Shown here: positions 29,101 through 38,572 of the stretch, in pieces
Numbering within the stretch: the stretch's first letter is position 1
Layout: each line of letters starts with the position of its first letter
NCBI GenBank assembly: GCA_028829895.1
Contig: CM054181.1
Span: 99,498,360 to 99,562,359 of the forward strand
Direction: 5' to 3'
DNA from: Sinotaia quadrata
Taxonomy: Eukaryota > Mollusca > Gastropoda > Architaenioglossa > Viviparidae
DNA: 64,000 nucleotides
Position numbers and translations under genes: made by a program
The notes under the pieces: generated by a model
What the model saw: the letters and a program-made list of their open reading frames with translations, nothing else
Told to the model about the DNA's origin: nothing
Database searches by the model: none

Positions 29101-32100
29101 TTGCAGTATTGCCTACACATGTTGACCTGCAGTATTGCCTACACTTGTTCACTTGCAGTATTGCCTACACTTATCCACATTTAGTCAACATATTTTTCTC
29201 TTGGTGACATATTAATGACCGCATTAATAAATCGAAAATATAACTCTTTTAAAAATCAAGTGGCAAAGTCGGTACTTTCAAATTACAAACTTTGGGTGGC
29301 TGATTGGTTTTAATATGCATTCATTTGATTTGTTTGCATTTGAAAATATAAATATTTTTCTCACCTCTGCTCCATTCTTTTAGATGCTGGTTTCTTCATC
29401 AGTAAAGAATTTACAAAATTATTCCTTTGAGTCAAGAGTTAACAAAAATTTCTTACATAAATTTTCAGTTTTGAGTATCCATATTCAGGAAGAAAAATTT
29501 CTATAAAAGCACTTAAATTTTGAATTGCCTTCAATTCATGCATGCAAAAGCATGAAAAAAAATTGATGTCACAATGAAAAAGGTGGAAGTCTCATTTTGG
29601 ATTCTGTGTATTTTCTTAAAAGGCTATCCCAGTATTCTTTATAAATAAACATCTATTATTAAGTATTCCAAACATTTTTTTCAAAATTTCTTTCAGGCAT
29701 AGAGACTTAATACGTGTAATTTTGTGCTGCTAATATTTTTTTATTTAAACTTGAATTAATATGTAATTCCAAGGAACTGCCTGCCTTAGAAGTTATATAT
29801 AATTCATTACTTTTAGACTTAATATAGATAAAATGCCAATCTTGATTACAAAATAAATTGTATTTTGAAAATTTGAACTTTCACCCTTTCATATAATTAG
29901 AGAAATAAAGTGGTGATGATTCAGTCAACAGAACCATGTGTTTTACATTATCTTTTTTCTATTTTTTCTCTTCAGTATCAGCAACGATTTCAGCAGCGGA
30001 CCCGTGAGCGGTTGGAAAGAGCTGCAGAGCGAGAGAAACGGAGAGAACTTGAAGATGCTGAAGAAGAAGCTGCTCGTAAGAAAGCTGTTGAAATGCGCCG
30101 CAGGGTTTGTACTATTAAGAGTTATTTCATATTTTTCATACATAATTCGCTCATTACCCAGTCTTTTGGTTTCCTAAGGTGGTGGATAGGCAGGTCTGAC
30201 TTTGAAACAGATTTTTTTTCCTAATATATTTGAATAAATTTATGAATCCTTCATCAATATATGTAATTAATTTAATTTGTTAAATAACTTTTAAACGTTA
30301 TATAAATGAAATGTTCTTATCTATTAATTATATTGTGAAAAGTTTATGTTGAGGGTTATGTATTGCAGTTTCGAAGATCACTGAATGGGTACAATGATTT
30401 TCATAGTTCTTTGATTTAGATTCTTCACAATTTATTTCATAGAAAATAGTATTGAATGAATATATATTGCCATATTCAGAATACAATAAAGCAATTTGAC
30501 AGAATTATCTTTATCTTACAAGATACTCATTTTCAAACCCCAAAATGCATTGTATGCAGGAATTCTCATTTTGATCTTATTTAATTACAAGTTAGGATTC
30601 ACAGGGTCATTTAAGTATTTATTGATTAAAATATTGTTCTGGTTTATGGTGATTTGATAAAATTTAAGGGTTTTGGTGGTCCAGAATTAGTAACTCACTG
30701 CTGTCCTTAACCCGTTCGCTGGCCCGCTACCGAATTATGTTCGCGCATGCGCACACTTTTTTAAATCGATAGCCACTTAAAAAAAATAACAATCAAGTCA
30801 AGCAGACGATATGTTTGGGTTCAGCAGCCAATCTGCTCTAATTTTATCATTGGTTAACTATTTTTAGAAAGGTTTTTTCCATTACAAAGTTCGGAAATCC
30901 CCAGTCACCTCACGTTTATCGAAGCTGAGCCGCCATTTTGAACCTAAGTTTGTACTACACATGGCTCGTTTCAAGGACCATTTTCAGTTGTTTGCTTGAT
31001 CCTACCTAACGAACTTAATTGTGTAAATAAATTTAAGATATTGTAGATGAAATTCGACAGGCCTACTGAATTTTTGGATGTGACCATTTGATAATAAAAA
31101 ATAAAAACCGATCGCTCTCAAACCGAACCCTCGTGGTCGTCGTTATGACGTCGTTATGATACTATTTTTATCGATGACCACTTTAAAAAAAAATACCAAT
31201 CAAGGTCAAGGAGAAAGATATGTTTGTGTTCAGCAGCCAATCTGCTCTAATTTTATCATTGGCTAACTAATTTTAGAAAGGTATTTTCCATTACAAAGTT
31301 CAAAAATCCCGAGTCACCCCTCGCTTGTAAAGAAGCTGAGCCGCCATTTTGAACCGGTTTGGAATTATACATTGCACGTTTCAAACACGATTTTTAGTTG
31401 ATTGCCTGATCCTACCTAAAGAACTTTATTGTGTAAATTAATTTAACATATTGTAGATGAAATTCGACAGGCCTACTGAATTTTTGGATGTGACCATTTG
31501 ATAATAAAAAAAAAAAACCGATCAGTCTCAAACCGAACCCTCGTGGTTTTCATATGCCTCTTTCGTTTTGTTCAAAATCAACCAATTTCCCCAGAATAAT
31601 ATTTATTTACACAAGATAAATTATTATTTATACCATATATTCAAATGGCAATCAACAAAAATCGTTTTCTTTCGGATTTTATTCAAGGAAACATCTAACA
31701 AATTGACGAAGGTCAACACAAGAAAAAGGTAAGAAAACTTTTTATTTATTTATTTATTTTTGAATTTAAAATAATAATAAGCAAACGTTAAAAAATTAAA
31801 TAAATATTTTTAAAATGTCCCCCATAATATTTATTTTGAAAATCATTTTAGAATTGTACGAATTATGCTTGCTTTTAATTATTTAGTAGACTAGTAAAAA
31901 AAAAAAAACGGTGAAAATGTTCCCAAGTTCAACAAAAAGATAAGAAATCTTTGTATTATTTCTTTGTTTTTGAATTCGAAAAAAATTTAAAAAATACTTT
32001 TAAGATTCCTTAGTATGTCTATAATAGGTAGTAATTTAAATTTTTAAAATCCATTGATAATTACAGTCGCTTTAAATTTTTTAGCACACTGACCCATTCA

Positions 32101-32962
32101 GTTATCGTTAAGCGTCAAAACATGGCCGCCGGCGAACGGGTTAAACGCAGTTGTTGAAGATCTAAACTACATTATATTTTCTGATTGTTTTGGAAGAGTT
32201 TTTGTCCTCAATGTGGGACTAAATCCATATCACATGGCTTTTTTTTACTTTTTCTCATATTTTTATAAATTATCAATTGCTGGACAATCATTTTTTTCTT
32301 CTTAAGACAACAAAATCTGTGGCACATAAAATTTCTTTTTGAACAGACTGAACAATAAAATTTAGAATAGTTATGATCTGGGAAAAGAAAAGTTAGTTAA
32401 ATCCACAGTTTCTAGTGCACCAAATATGAATTTCCAGAATATATCAGTGACAGGGTAATCTGCATGTAGTCTGCTGAAGTTTTAGAAAGTTTTAATTTGG
32501 AGATTTCATTTTGAGTTTATGAATATTCCTTTCTGTAACACATGATTTATTAATTTGTATAGGGCTGTGTAGTTCATCCTCTCACTGTTTGAAATGCTGA
32601 GGGATTCTGCATCTAGCTGTGTGAAGTGCCTACTAAGAATATAAATTTGCTTTAGTTTTACTTTTGATTATAAATATAATCCTGCAGTAAATTTTTCAAT
32701 TATCATTATTGTATGTTGAATTCATTTATAGGATGGTCCTAACAGTCCAGCTAGAGACCGCCCAGAAAAAGAAGGACCTAGGCTAAGAGATAGTGACAAC
32801 AGTCGGTCACGTGATCGAGATCGTGACAGAGAGAGACTTGCACGTGAGCGCAATCGTGATGAAGATCGTGATCGGCGAAAACCAGTACGTAGTGATAGTC
32901 GAGATCGAAACATCCGCCAGGAGAGAAGTGCTTCTGGAAGTCGAGACAGGCGGCGACGTTAA
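399..32962 (+). CDS. ACIN1: Acinus (ACIN1), 3' part, 13 exons joined
   Basis: Acinus is a nuclear RNA-binding scaffold that joins RNPS1 and SAP18 in the ASAP complex, which associates with the exon junction complex and regulates splicing. The exons listed separately join in one frame for 1,206 codons plus TAA. Order seen: a roughly 600-residue Ser/Lys/Glu-rich exon with SPRKSP-type motifs; a conserved patch with RRRKWGSS and ISTDSLK; an RRM with VVHVMNL (RNP2-like) and SHCYVTY (RNP1-like); a Pro-rich then RS/RE-rich linker; the RSB motif [14 protein letters not shown] followed by CIYWLPLTD; and a basic/acidic RD-rich tail. The order and motifs match vertebrate ACIN1 as I remember it. The SAP domain and start codon are not in the window; the intron before 399 is phase 2. 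Identification is firm; some small linker exons are less certain. Confidence 0.95.
2200..3320 (+). other. ACIN1 intron, nothing notable
   Basis: AT-rich intron with a short GGGT-type simple repeat near 2414-2435. No gene or element was recognised. Confidence 0.7.
3321..3433 (+). CDS. ACIN1: ACIN1 exon, linker
   Basis: Acceptor TTTCCAG at 3320 and donor AG|GTTGTA at 3434. It starts in phase 0 after the large exon and ends with two bases of an Arg codon completed at 5477. The peptide begins [15 protein letters not shown] and contains [14 protein letters not shown]. It is charged and disordered. Confidence 0.85.
3434..5476 (+). other. ACIN1 intron, nothing notable
   Basis: A 2-kb AT-rich intron. 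I see no coding potential, no terminal repeats and no tandem array. Confidence 0.7.
5477..5528 (+). CDS. ACIN1: ACIN1 small exon
   Basis: A 52-bp exon between TTCACAG and GTGAGT. It completes the Arg codon and encodes [17 protein letters not shown], ending in phase 0. Splice sites are strong and the frame fits both neighbours. Confidence 0.85.
5843..6176 (+). other. GC-richer island in intron ending at AATAAA; possible alternative terminal exon
   Basis: This stretch is clearly richer in G and C than its surroundings. It follows an AG at 5842. Spliced from the exon ending 5528 (phase 0), it would add 13 codons ([13 protein letters not shown]) and stop at 5882-5884, with AATAAA at 6171-6176. 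It may instead be a transposon fragment. Only transcript data could decide. Confidence 0.3.
7147..8330. repeat. Degenerate tandem array of about 105-bp units
   Basis: The motif TTTCTGAAAAAGTTGGCATG and relatives recur about every 100-110 bases: near 7377, 7482, 7589, 7690, 7773, 7871, 7981, 8081, 8195 and 8299. They are followed by GACTGAATCCTGG-like and preceded by CAGGCAGAACAATG-like sequence. Copies are diverged with indels, so the array is old. No reading frame runs through it. Confidence 0.75.
9180..9480. other. GC-richer intronic segment, unidentified
   Basis: A short - strand frame (9196-9402) contains [13 protein letters not shown] and [15 protein letters not shown] do not recognise it. 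It could be a transposon remnant. The surrounding 8.4-12.3 kb of intron has only AT-rich sequence and a G-run near 9965. Confidence 0.3.
12349..12397 (+). CDS. ACIN1: ACIN1 small exon
   Basis: A 49-bp exon after TTTCAG with a weak donor (G|GTTTGA). It encodes [16 protein letters not shown] and ends in phase 1. It lies 6.8 kb from the previous exon, across a repeat-filled intron. The call rests on splice signals and frame continuity. Confidence 0.75.
13040..13770. other. GC-richer insertion-like block in intron, unidentified
   Basis: Composition departs from the surrounding AT-rich intron, most clearly at about 13420-13720. I found no terminal repeats and no recognisable protein. A decayed LTR or other non-coding element is possible. 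Confidence 0.3.
14308..14471 (+). CDS. ACIN1: ACIN1 exon with conserved RRKWGSS patch
   Basis: It encodes [16 protein letters not shown], then [16 protein letters not shown], then LEISTDSLK. This matches the vertebrate acinus segment that precedes the RRM (RKRRWGAS ... ITTESLK). The donor is GTAATC. The acceptor is a tandem TAGCAG: use of the first AG (exon from 14305) would add one Ala and keep the frame. Confidence 0.92.
14472..15706 (+). other. ACIN1 intron, nothing notable
   Basis: AT-rich intron without recognised elements. Confidence 0.65.
15707..15826 (+). CDS. ACIN1: ACIN1 acidic exon upstream of RRM
   Basis: A 120-bp phase 0/0 exon between TTGCCAG and GTAAGC. It encodes [13 protein letters not shown], an acidic stretch, and KVKRTV. 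It continues the ...STDSLK of the previous exon, as in vertebrate acinus. Confidence 0.92.
17330..18350 (-). pseudogene. Decayed intronless coding sequence, unidentified
   Basis: Read on the - strand, protein-like segments appear one after another with stops and frame changes between them. Examples are [56 protein letters not shown] and [17 protein letters not shown]. Segments in the same order over about 1 kb without splice sites suggest a processed copy of an animal gene or an old transposon. I could not name the parent. Confidence 0.35.
18678..18879 (+). CDS. ACIN1: ACIN1 Lys/Glu-rich exon
   Basis: It follows CTGCAG and ends AG|GTATTA in phase 1. It encodes [18 protein letters not shown] and then a Lys-rich stretch ([19 protein letters not shown]). 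No domain is present. Frame joins the exon at 22390 through a Glu codon. Confidence 0.9.
19130..19173 (+). other. ACIN1: Candidate alternative ACIN1 exon
   Basis: Acceptor AACCCAG at 19129 and donor GTAGAG at 19174 bound 44 bases. Joined to the exon ending 18879 they read [15 protein letters not shown], in keeping with the Lys/Glu-rich sequence before it. The exon ends in phase 0, which does not fit the main acceptor at 22389 but does fit the AG two bases downstream (22391). If not spliced, the frame stops three codons later at 19183-19185. Confidence 0.4.
20176..20213. repeat. TATC/TA microsatellite
   Basis: TCTATCTATC passes into a TA run. Simple repeat in an ACIN1 intron. Confidence 0.9.
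20663..20762. repeat. 25-bp tandem repeat, 4 copies
   Basis: Four uninterrupted copies of a 25-bp unit beginning GTGAATTTATAAAAGC. The copies look identical, so the expansion is recent. Confidence 0.93.
22390..22622 (+). CDS. ACIN1: ACIN1 exon with N-terminal half of RRM
   Basis: It encodes [22 protein letters not shown], and the first RRM half [17 protein letters not shown] through SHCYVT. Vertebrate acinus has the same order (NLVRPFT, LLGRTG, FWI, IKSHC). The donor GTAAGT is strong. Two AGs two bases apart at the acceptor (22389 and 22391) could give either phase. Confidence 0.95.
23396..23881 (-). pseudogene. piggyBac-like transposase relic, N-terminal part
   Basis: An acidic N-terminal region ([15 protein letters not shown] ... 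DIRSDI) is followed by [22 protein letters not shown] and, after a one-base frame change near 23540, [36 protein letters not shown]. The order GP...D...FF...QTN-x-Y...W...T..EM.A..GL is the start of the piggyBac/PGBD transposase fold. Similarity fades after SGLMI and the catalytic Asp region is absent, so it is a truncated, inactive copy. Confidence 0.72.
24381..24488 (+). CDS. ACIN1: ACIN1 exon with C-terminal half of RRM
   Basis: A 108-bp phase 0/0 exon. It encodes [27 protein letters not shown] and [13 protein letters not shown]-x-x-WPQSNPK is almost identical to vertebrate acinus and closes the RRM. Confidence 0.95.
24489..25932 (+). other. ACIN1 intron, nothing notable
   Basis: AT-rich with a few GC-richer patches (about 24770-24850 and 25200-25270). 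No element ends or coding sequence recognised. Confidence 0.6.
25933..26242 (+). CDS. ACIN1: ACIN1 Pro-rich and RS/RE-rich exon
   Basis: It begins [11 protein letters not shown], then a Pro-rich run ([18 protein letters not shown]), then an alternating Arg/Asp/Glu/Ser stretch with [18 protein letters not shown]. It ends in phase 1 before GTGATT. This matches the Pro-rich plus RS linker between the RRM and RSB motif in vertebrate acinus. The vertebrate DELD motif is not present at the join with the RRM exon. Confidence 0.93.
26513..26743 (-). pseudogene. pogo/Tigger-like transposase C-terminal relic
   Basis: On the - strand one frame reads [20 protein letters not shown], then [15 protein letters not shown] and SEQDNDYTE before TAA at 26513-26515. 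An x-TI-x-N-x-FRKAGx block followed by an acidic tail is typical of the end of Tigger/pogo (CENP-B-like) transposases. A TAAGCCGCAC motif downstream (near 26409) resembles terminal sequence of such elements. The rest of the transposase is missing. Confidence 0.6.
27806..27915 (+). CDS. ACIN1: ACIN1 exon with RSB motif
   Basis: It encodes EMPKVEEE, then [18 protein letters not shown], then [10 protein letters not shown]. This is the RSB motif through which acinus holds the RNPS1 RRM and SAP18, and it is nearly identical to the vertebrate motif. Acceptor AAACAG, donor GTGAAT, phase 1 in and phase 0 out. Confidence 0.96.
29019..29178. repeat. About 26-bp minisatellite, 6 copies
   Basis: The unit GACTTGCAGTATTGCCTACAC plus a few bases repeats about six times, with small differences (TATAGCC, GACCTGC). 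It lies in an ACIN1 intron. Confidence 0.9.
29976..30104 (+). CDS. ACIN1: ACIN1 Arg/Glu-rich helical exon
   Basis: A 129-bp phase 0/0 exon between TCTTCAG and GTTTGT. It encodes [19 protein letters not shown] and continues with acidic/basic residues to KAVEMRRR. It is probably a single charged helix, as in the vertebrate C-terminal RE region. Confidence 0.9.
30707..32144. mobile_element. Non-autonomous piggyBac-type element with TTAA target sites
   Basis: Both ends are visible. The left end is TTAA (30707-30710) followed by CCCGTTCGC. The right end is the reverse complement, GCGAACGGG followed by TTAA (32141-32144). Terminal repeats starting CCC next to TTAA are the signature of the piggyBac superfamily. 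The 1,430-bp body has no transposase frame. Two long direct copies of about 0.4 kb make up its left half. It sits inside the ACIN1 intron before the last exon. Confidence 0.85.
30766..31547. repeat. Two-copy direct duplication inside the piggyBac-type element
   Basis: Copy 1 is at about 30766-31137 and copy 2 at about 31171-31547, offset about 405-410 bases. Shared blocks include TTCAGCAGCCAATCTGCTCT, GCTGAGCCGCCATTTTGAAC, GAAATTCGACAGGCCTACTG and AAACCGAACCCTCGTGGT. Copies differ by point changes and small indels. Confidence 0.92.
32732..32962 (+). CDS. ACIN1: ACIN1 terminal coding exon, RD-rich tail
   Basis: Acceptor TTTATAG; stop TAA at 32960-32962. It encodes [15 protein letters not shown], then Arg/Asp/Ser dipeptides, ending SGSRDRRRR. 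An RS/RD-rich end is normal for acinus. Confidence 0.92.
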   Translation, partial: DGPNSPARDRPEKEGPRLRDSDNSRSRDRDRDRERLARERNRDEDRDRRKPVRSDSRDRNIRQERSASGSRDRRRR

Positions 32963-34300
32963 TACTTTTGTTAAATTTCATTGCAGCAAATTCTCATGCA
33001 GAATCTTTATGTAATATTAAAACAATAAATAAATAGATGGTTGTTTATACTTGTAGTCAAGGGGTGAAACGTTTTTGATTGTCCAAGTTGTGAGTCATGC
33101 TAGACAACAGAAATTGTCTCATTTTCTGAAGGTAGGCTGAGCAATTTAAAAATAATGTATTAACATCTGTCAAACACTTATCAAAATCACTGGCTAATCT
33201 TATGTTGACTTAGCACAAAACAAACAAGCTAATATTAAACTTTTCATCTTTTTTCTTTTTTTTAAATTTTACTAATGCAAGGAAAGTTTTGGTAGTAGTA
33301 ATAGCCAACTCGCCTATCGGACACATGAAAACTGCCTGAGTTAATTTAATTAACGATTAAAAATGTACAGTTTGATGTTGACTTAAATTTCACTGTTAAA
33401 ATTTCTTTATGTCATGAAGACATTCTTTGGAGTTCAGATGGTATAATTTAAGACCTTAAATGGAAAACATGTTAGAGAACTTAAATCATCCTCTGATATT
33501 AAATTCCAAGCTCATATATTGAGGGGAAAAAGTGGCATATTATTTGGTTTGCAATTTAATTTCTGACTTTTTTTCCTATTGCCATTTTAGTCTTTGATCT
33601 TTCTTTTATGTGGTCTTGTAAAATCATAAATGTGCAAAATATATAAATTTGTTTTTAATTTCTAGACAAATTCATACTTTAATCTTTGATTTCTGACTTC
33701 TGAAATTCACCTATTCCTCATAAATCCATGTGATAAATTGACAGCAACTAAAGGAAGATTTTAATTTATCAAACTGTATATTTTTATGTAAGTTTCATTG
33801 CATTGTAGATAAACATAGAATTATTTCTCCATTTATTTTCTTGTCTGTTTGCAGAATATAGAATGCTGTCAATTTTAAATATCTTTTTTCATCTTCCATT
33901 TCACTACATTGGACACTTATAAAATGATTTACGCACTCATGTTCCAAAGAAAAATGTTGGTGTTTTTTTTAGGTAGTTCAACACAAAATGATAGTGGTCC
34001 ATAAGGGAATACTCTTGGATGTTAGCTTTGGGAGCAGTACAAGTTTGAACTGAGCTTTTCATTATTTTGTCTTTTTTTACAGACGCCATAATGTTTTAAA
34101 TGAACTTTTGAATGTTCCAGAGAGTATTATGTGTGTGACTGAGTTATCTTTATAAATACTTTCCCTGGCTGTCTCTTACATGTAACTAAGTGATTTTCCA
34201 TTGTGGTATAGTTATCTATATTGTTATATGGAAGCAAGGGAAAGAAACATTGGCATATTTGTTAAAATTTGCATTTGATTATTCTTTTTTTTTCAATAAA
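32963..34300 (+). other. ACIN1: ACIN1 3' UTR with two candidate poly(A) signals
   Basis: AT-rich non-coding sequence after the stop. AATAAA occurs about 60 bases after the stop (33024-33029) and again at 34295-34300 after a T-run. A short and a long 3' UTR are both possible; 3' ends were not observed. Confidence 0.6.
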
Positions 34301-35822
34301 GATGAACTGTAGAACATATCTTGTATTTATTTGACTGTTTGAGGAAATCTATCTTGCTCTTTAGAAATATTAGTCTTTAAAACATGTTAGTTCTTTATTA
34401 TTAGTGTACTACCAAATAATAGGTTTTTATTCTAAAAAACAAACTACATATAAGCTCACCACAGCTTTATCTTGTGGATCAAATCTGAATGGTATGCATA
34501 TTTCATACATTAAGCTTTACTGTTAAGTTAATGGATTGTCTCCTTAATCCATAGTTGTGTATTTACCCAATAGCATTTCTAAACAATTTGCTTCCATTCA
34601 TATGATAAATGATCCACAGTTGTTTGTTTGTCCTGTATCATATCTAAATAACTTGCTCTCACAAACATGAGACTATTGGGAAATCATTATTTCAGATGGT
34701 ATCAACCAGTACCCAGATATTCATACTGGTTTAGTCTATTACAATTCCTTCAAGTGTTTTTTGACTGTGCTTTTATAAAATATGCTTTTTCATCTTAAAA
34801 ACCTTCAACAGATTTTTTTTTTAAAATATAGCAACTCTTTTGGTTGCACAACTAATCACACCAGAAACCAGAAATCTATAGTTATGGGTCTTTCTGAATG
34901 AAAATCATAGATAATTTCTGTTAAGATGGAGTTTTGTATATATAGTTTTGTCCATCATTTGTTGACTGTCAAGTGTGACTGATATCACAGATGGTGGGGA
35001 AATAAATGCTTGTCAGTTTATCCTTGAAAAGAAACTCTATTATCTATTTACTTGTGTTGGTAAAAAATGTTTGGTTTTTAAAAAATTATTATTGTTGTTA
35101 ATGGAGATTATCCACTGAACTGTTATCAGTAAAATATTCCAGCTAAGAGAACACTTTAATTGGCATTTATTTGGGTTTGGGTTTTTTATTATTCCACCCA
35201 CCTAATTCAAAACAGTTATCACACAGTGTACAAGAAATTAACATCCGATAAAATGACTGCAGTTAAGTTGGTTACTGTAAGACTCTAAGTATTCATTTGT
35301 AATGGCTAAGTTTCAAGAAAGATCATTTCAACATGAATATTGGTAAACATTACAAGCAGACTGTTGAAGCACTGACAAGTAGTATCAATGAAAGGGAAAG
35401 TTATTAACAGGTCTTGCTTAGTTCTTTTGTTTGTTTGTTTTTTTCTTGTTGGTTGTTTTGTGGAGGAGATTGTTTAATGGTGTTTTTTAATTCAAAGTGG
35501 GTGTTATCAGATATGAACAGATAAGAATATATTGGACAGTAATACTTCACAATAATGTTGATGGGCAACATAAAATTTGGAGATTTATTTTTGCCCTTTT
35601 ATCTTGATTAATTCAAACTTTTGCATTTACCATTCTATGTAGCGATTGTGTGATAGTGACCATTTGAAACTGCAACATAACTCACTTTTGTTTTATATTT
35701 TTATTTTCATTTAAAAGTTCAATTTTATTGAAGATTTAGAAAAAAAATATTGCATTTTGAATCATTCAGGAATTCATTACTTGATGCATTATTCATTAGG
35801 TAAAATCTGATTTGCAATACAC

Positions 35823-36022
35823 CAGGGGTGCACAAACTGCAAGCCGCATGCAGCCAGAGACAGGGCTCTATGCGGCCCCCGAAGGACTTTAGGATGTTAC
35901 CATTATTACGAATGTAGAACACATTACTTCATTATTTGTGCTGTTTTTTTCTGACTTGTGGCCCTCCATGCACTATCAATGGGAAATTTGGCCCTCTTGC
36001 TTAAAAAGTTTGTGCACCCCTG
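35823..36022. mobile_element. 200-bp hAT-type MITE with perfect 8-bp target duplication
   Basis: Ends are CAGGGGTGCACAAACT at the left and its exact reverse complement at the right (16-bp terminal inverted repeat). The flanks carry CAATACAC on both sides (35815-35822 and 36023-36030). An 8-bp duplication and CAGGGGTG-type ends are diagnostic of hAT elements. The inside contains GCGGCC and GGCCCTC motifs common in hAT MITEs and no coding sequence. Confidence 0.93.
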
Positions 36023-36520
36023 CAATACACTAATGTTTTCTGCAATACATCAAATGTCAGGAGTGCTAAAAACAAGATTCACCTTTTGAATCTTTAATAT
36101 ATATAATTTTGTATGTGTGTATGCGCACATATGCATATGTGTCATTATAAAATTTAAATTTACAAAATCTAAATCGAATTTTACAATACATTTTTTTCTA
36201 ACACATACATAAAATAATACAAAATATTTCTAAATATTAAAATTGTGAAAATACCTGTAATAGACAATCTTTCATTTAAGTAATACACTGAGTTATCTGA
36301 AATTATTTTTACCCATCAACAAATATATTTTCTGAAGTGTCACCCCAAAGTGGTATGCACTGAAAATTTCAGAAACCAAGTAAATGATAAAAAACGTTTG
36401 CTTTAAGTGCTGAATTTTCAGCAGTGTGCCTTAGTTTTTTGCAATTACTATTTGTGCGTAATATCAATTACAACAAATTTTGACTTTGTGATCTGCCTAG
36501 CAAGCGATGTGCATACTTGA

Positions 36521-36907
36521 CCAAAAGGGCACTAATAGTGCTTACAACCAGTACACAATTAAATGGGCACTAGTAAAGTGCTAGCAACCAGTACACAACT
36601 TAAGACAGAACTTGAAAAGTGCTTACAAACAGTACACAATCAAGACAGCACTAGTAAAGTGCTAACAACCAGTACACAATTAAATGGGTACTAGTAAAGT
36701 GCTAGCAACCAGTACACAACTTAATCAAGACAGCACTAGAAAAGTGCTTACAAACAGTACACAATCAAGACAGCACTAGTAAAGTGCTAACAACCAGTAC
36801 ACAATTAAATGGGTACTAGTAAAGTGCTTACAAACAGTACACAATCAAGACAGCACTAGTAAAGTGCTAACAACCAGTACACAATCAAAAGGGCACTAAT
36901 AAAGTAC
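36521..36907. repeat. About 41-bp minisatellite, 9 units with alternating variants
   Basis: CAGTACACAA recurs nine times with linkers of three kinds: ATTAAATGGGNACTAGT, ATCAAGACAGCACTAGT and CTTAA. The variants recur in a partly regular order, suggesting higher-order duplication. One more weak unit lies at 37000-37055. Confidence 0.9.
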
Positions 36908-38394
36908 TTCAGTAACACATATATCCTATTTATAATACTATTCTTATATAACAATATGTAATAAGCGATATGCCAGGTTTTTCTGGAATGCATGTTTCAC
37001 ATAATAAAGTGCTTAACAACCACTACATAAGTGAATCAAACAGGCACTAGTACAGTGTTAAGGATCTGACATCCAATACACATTTTTATTGCTTTTTACT
37101 TTGTCCAAAGCCTTAGCCTTGTTACAATGAACAACTTTATCAAACAGAATTATATAAAAACTGAACAATGTTAAAATAAGGATTAACAGATAAGTAGAAT
37201 AAAATACAACTAGGTCTCTGTTTAATGCAGATAATGAATCTTGTGAAAAGAAATTAATCAAATTCACACTATTTGGAATTATATGTAAAATACAGTAACT
37301 GATTCCAGCTCAACAAGTTTTTATATGTGTATTAAAAAAATATTACAGTAAAGGATAAAAATAATATAATTTAAATTTACTGTTAACAAAGTCCAAAGTA
37401 GTTCTAGAAAGCAAAGCAAAGAATTCGAAATATTCCTAAAGGAAGCTTACATTGACGAAAACATCTTTACTCTCTTTCGAAATATTTTAGCAGGGTAGAC
37501 TAAACTGTTTTATCTTTAAATTTTCATAAATATGCTGGTGGACATAGAGTGCTTTATCCACATCTTGAATTTGCATGCTTCGACTGAGGTTCCATAATTT
37601 TTTGCTTCATGGCTTTTACTGTTCAAAAGATCTCTTTTGCCCTAATGTAATAATGAACCTCTTCCTTTTGTGTGCTGGTAGTGTTTTTATCTGGAGGAAT
37701 CTTTCTTTTGTCCATTTTGTTAAGGGCACTTCTTAAAATGATTAAAACAAATCAAGAAAACTAATGTAAATTATGGCAGAAAACAGCACATGCACACATG
37801 AAGATAAATGCAGGTAGCAGTGTCTAAAACCCTAACAATAACCCGGTAACCTCAACTGCACATACACCAGCCTCATTTTAAATGAATTGGTTCTCATTAA
37901 ATGCGACCTGGTATCCTTATACAAATTTGCACTAAACTGAATATTGCATTGTTCAAACTCTCATTAAATGTGACCTAGCTGTATGCACTCTAAATTTTTA
38001 AAATGTATCATAGTAAATCAACAAGAACAATTATTCTACTAGACAATTACAAAATAAATTGTCAACAGAGCCAAGTTTACAATCAACAATATAATTATAA
38101 AAGCATTGCAAAAGCACCAATAAACTGCATGATTAGTAGACTAGCAAAAATGTTTACCTTTGCCAAAGTGAATACCACGATCACAACCAAATGAGACTTT
38201 TAATTTATCTTTGCAAGCAGTTGCCATCTTACAAAAGGTAAAAGTACCAAAGCTGCATTTTTAACAACGGTCACCTGGATATGACAGATTGGACGGAATA
38301 TTATTTCTTTTTTAAACTGCCTGATACACTTGTCAAAAGCATATATAAAATCTAACCACCTCCTATCTCAGTTATTTTGACCCAATGATGCTTT

Positions 38395-38572
38395 TCACCC
38401 ATCCCGATCTGAAAAACACACAAGAGTTTCAAGTTTTTCCTCATCTTCAAGTACAGCTTTCAAGGAGGAGTGTTCCTTGAGTTTTGAGACAGAAATGCGT
38501 AAAACATCCTTCAGATGCTGGTTTTCTGAACTGGCTGCCTGCCACATGACTTCCAAATCTTCCTCCAATTCC
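38395..38572 (-). CDS. CEP89: CEP89 terminal coding exon
   Basis: It encodes ELEEDLEVMWQAASSENQHL, then KDVLRISVSKLKEHSSLK, ending FSDRDG with TGA at 38395-38397. ELEV-x-W...EN is the C-terminal landmark of CEP89. The end is shorter than the vertebrate tail. On the - strand, an ATTAAA is present about 190 bases downstream (38198-38203) and an AATAAA at 37085-37090, so the 3' end is unsure. Confidence 0.94.

Larger units (their letters stand above)
34301..38394. other. Intergenic region between the two convergent 3' ends
   Basis: AT-rich, with one hAT-type MITE and one minisatellite (both listed). No other gene was recognised. Confidence 0.7.
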
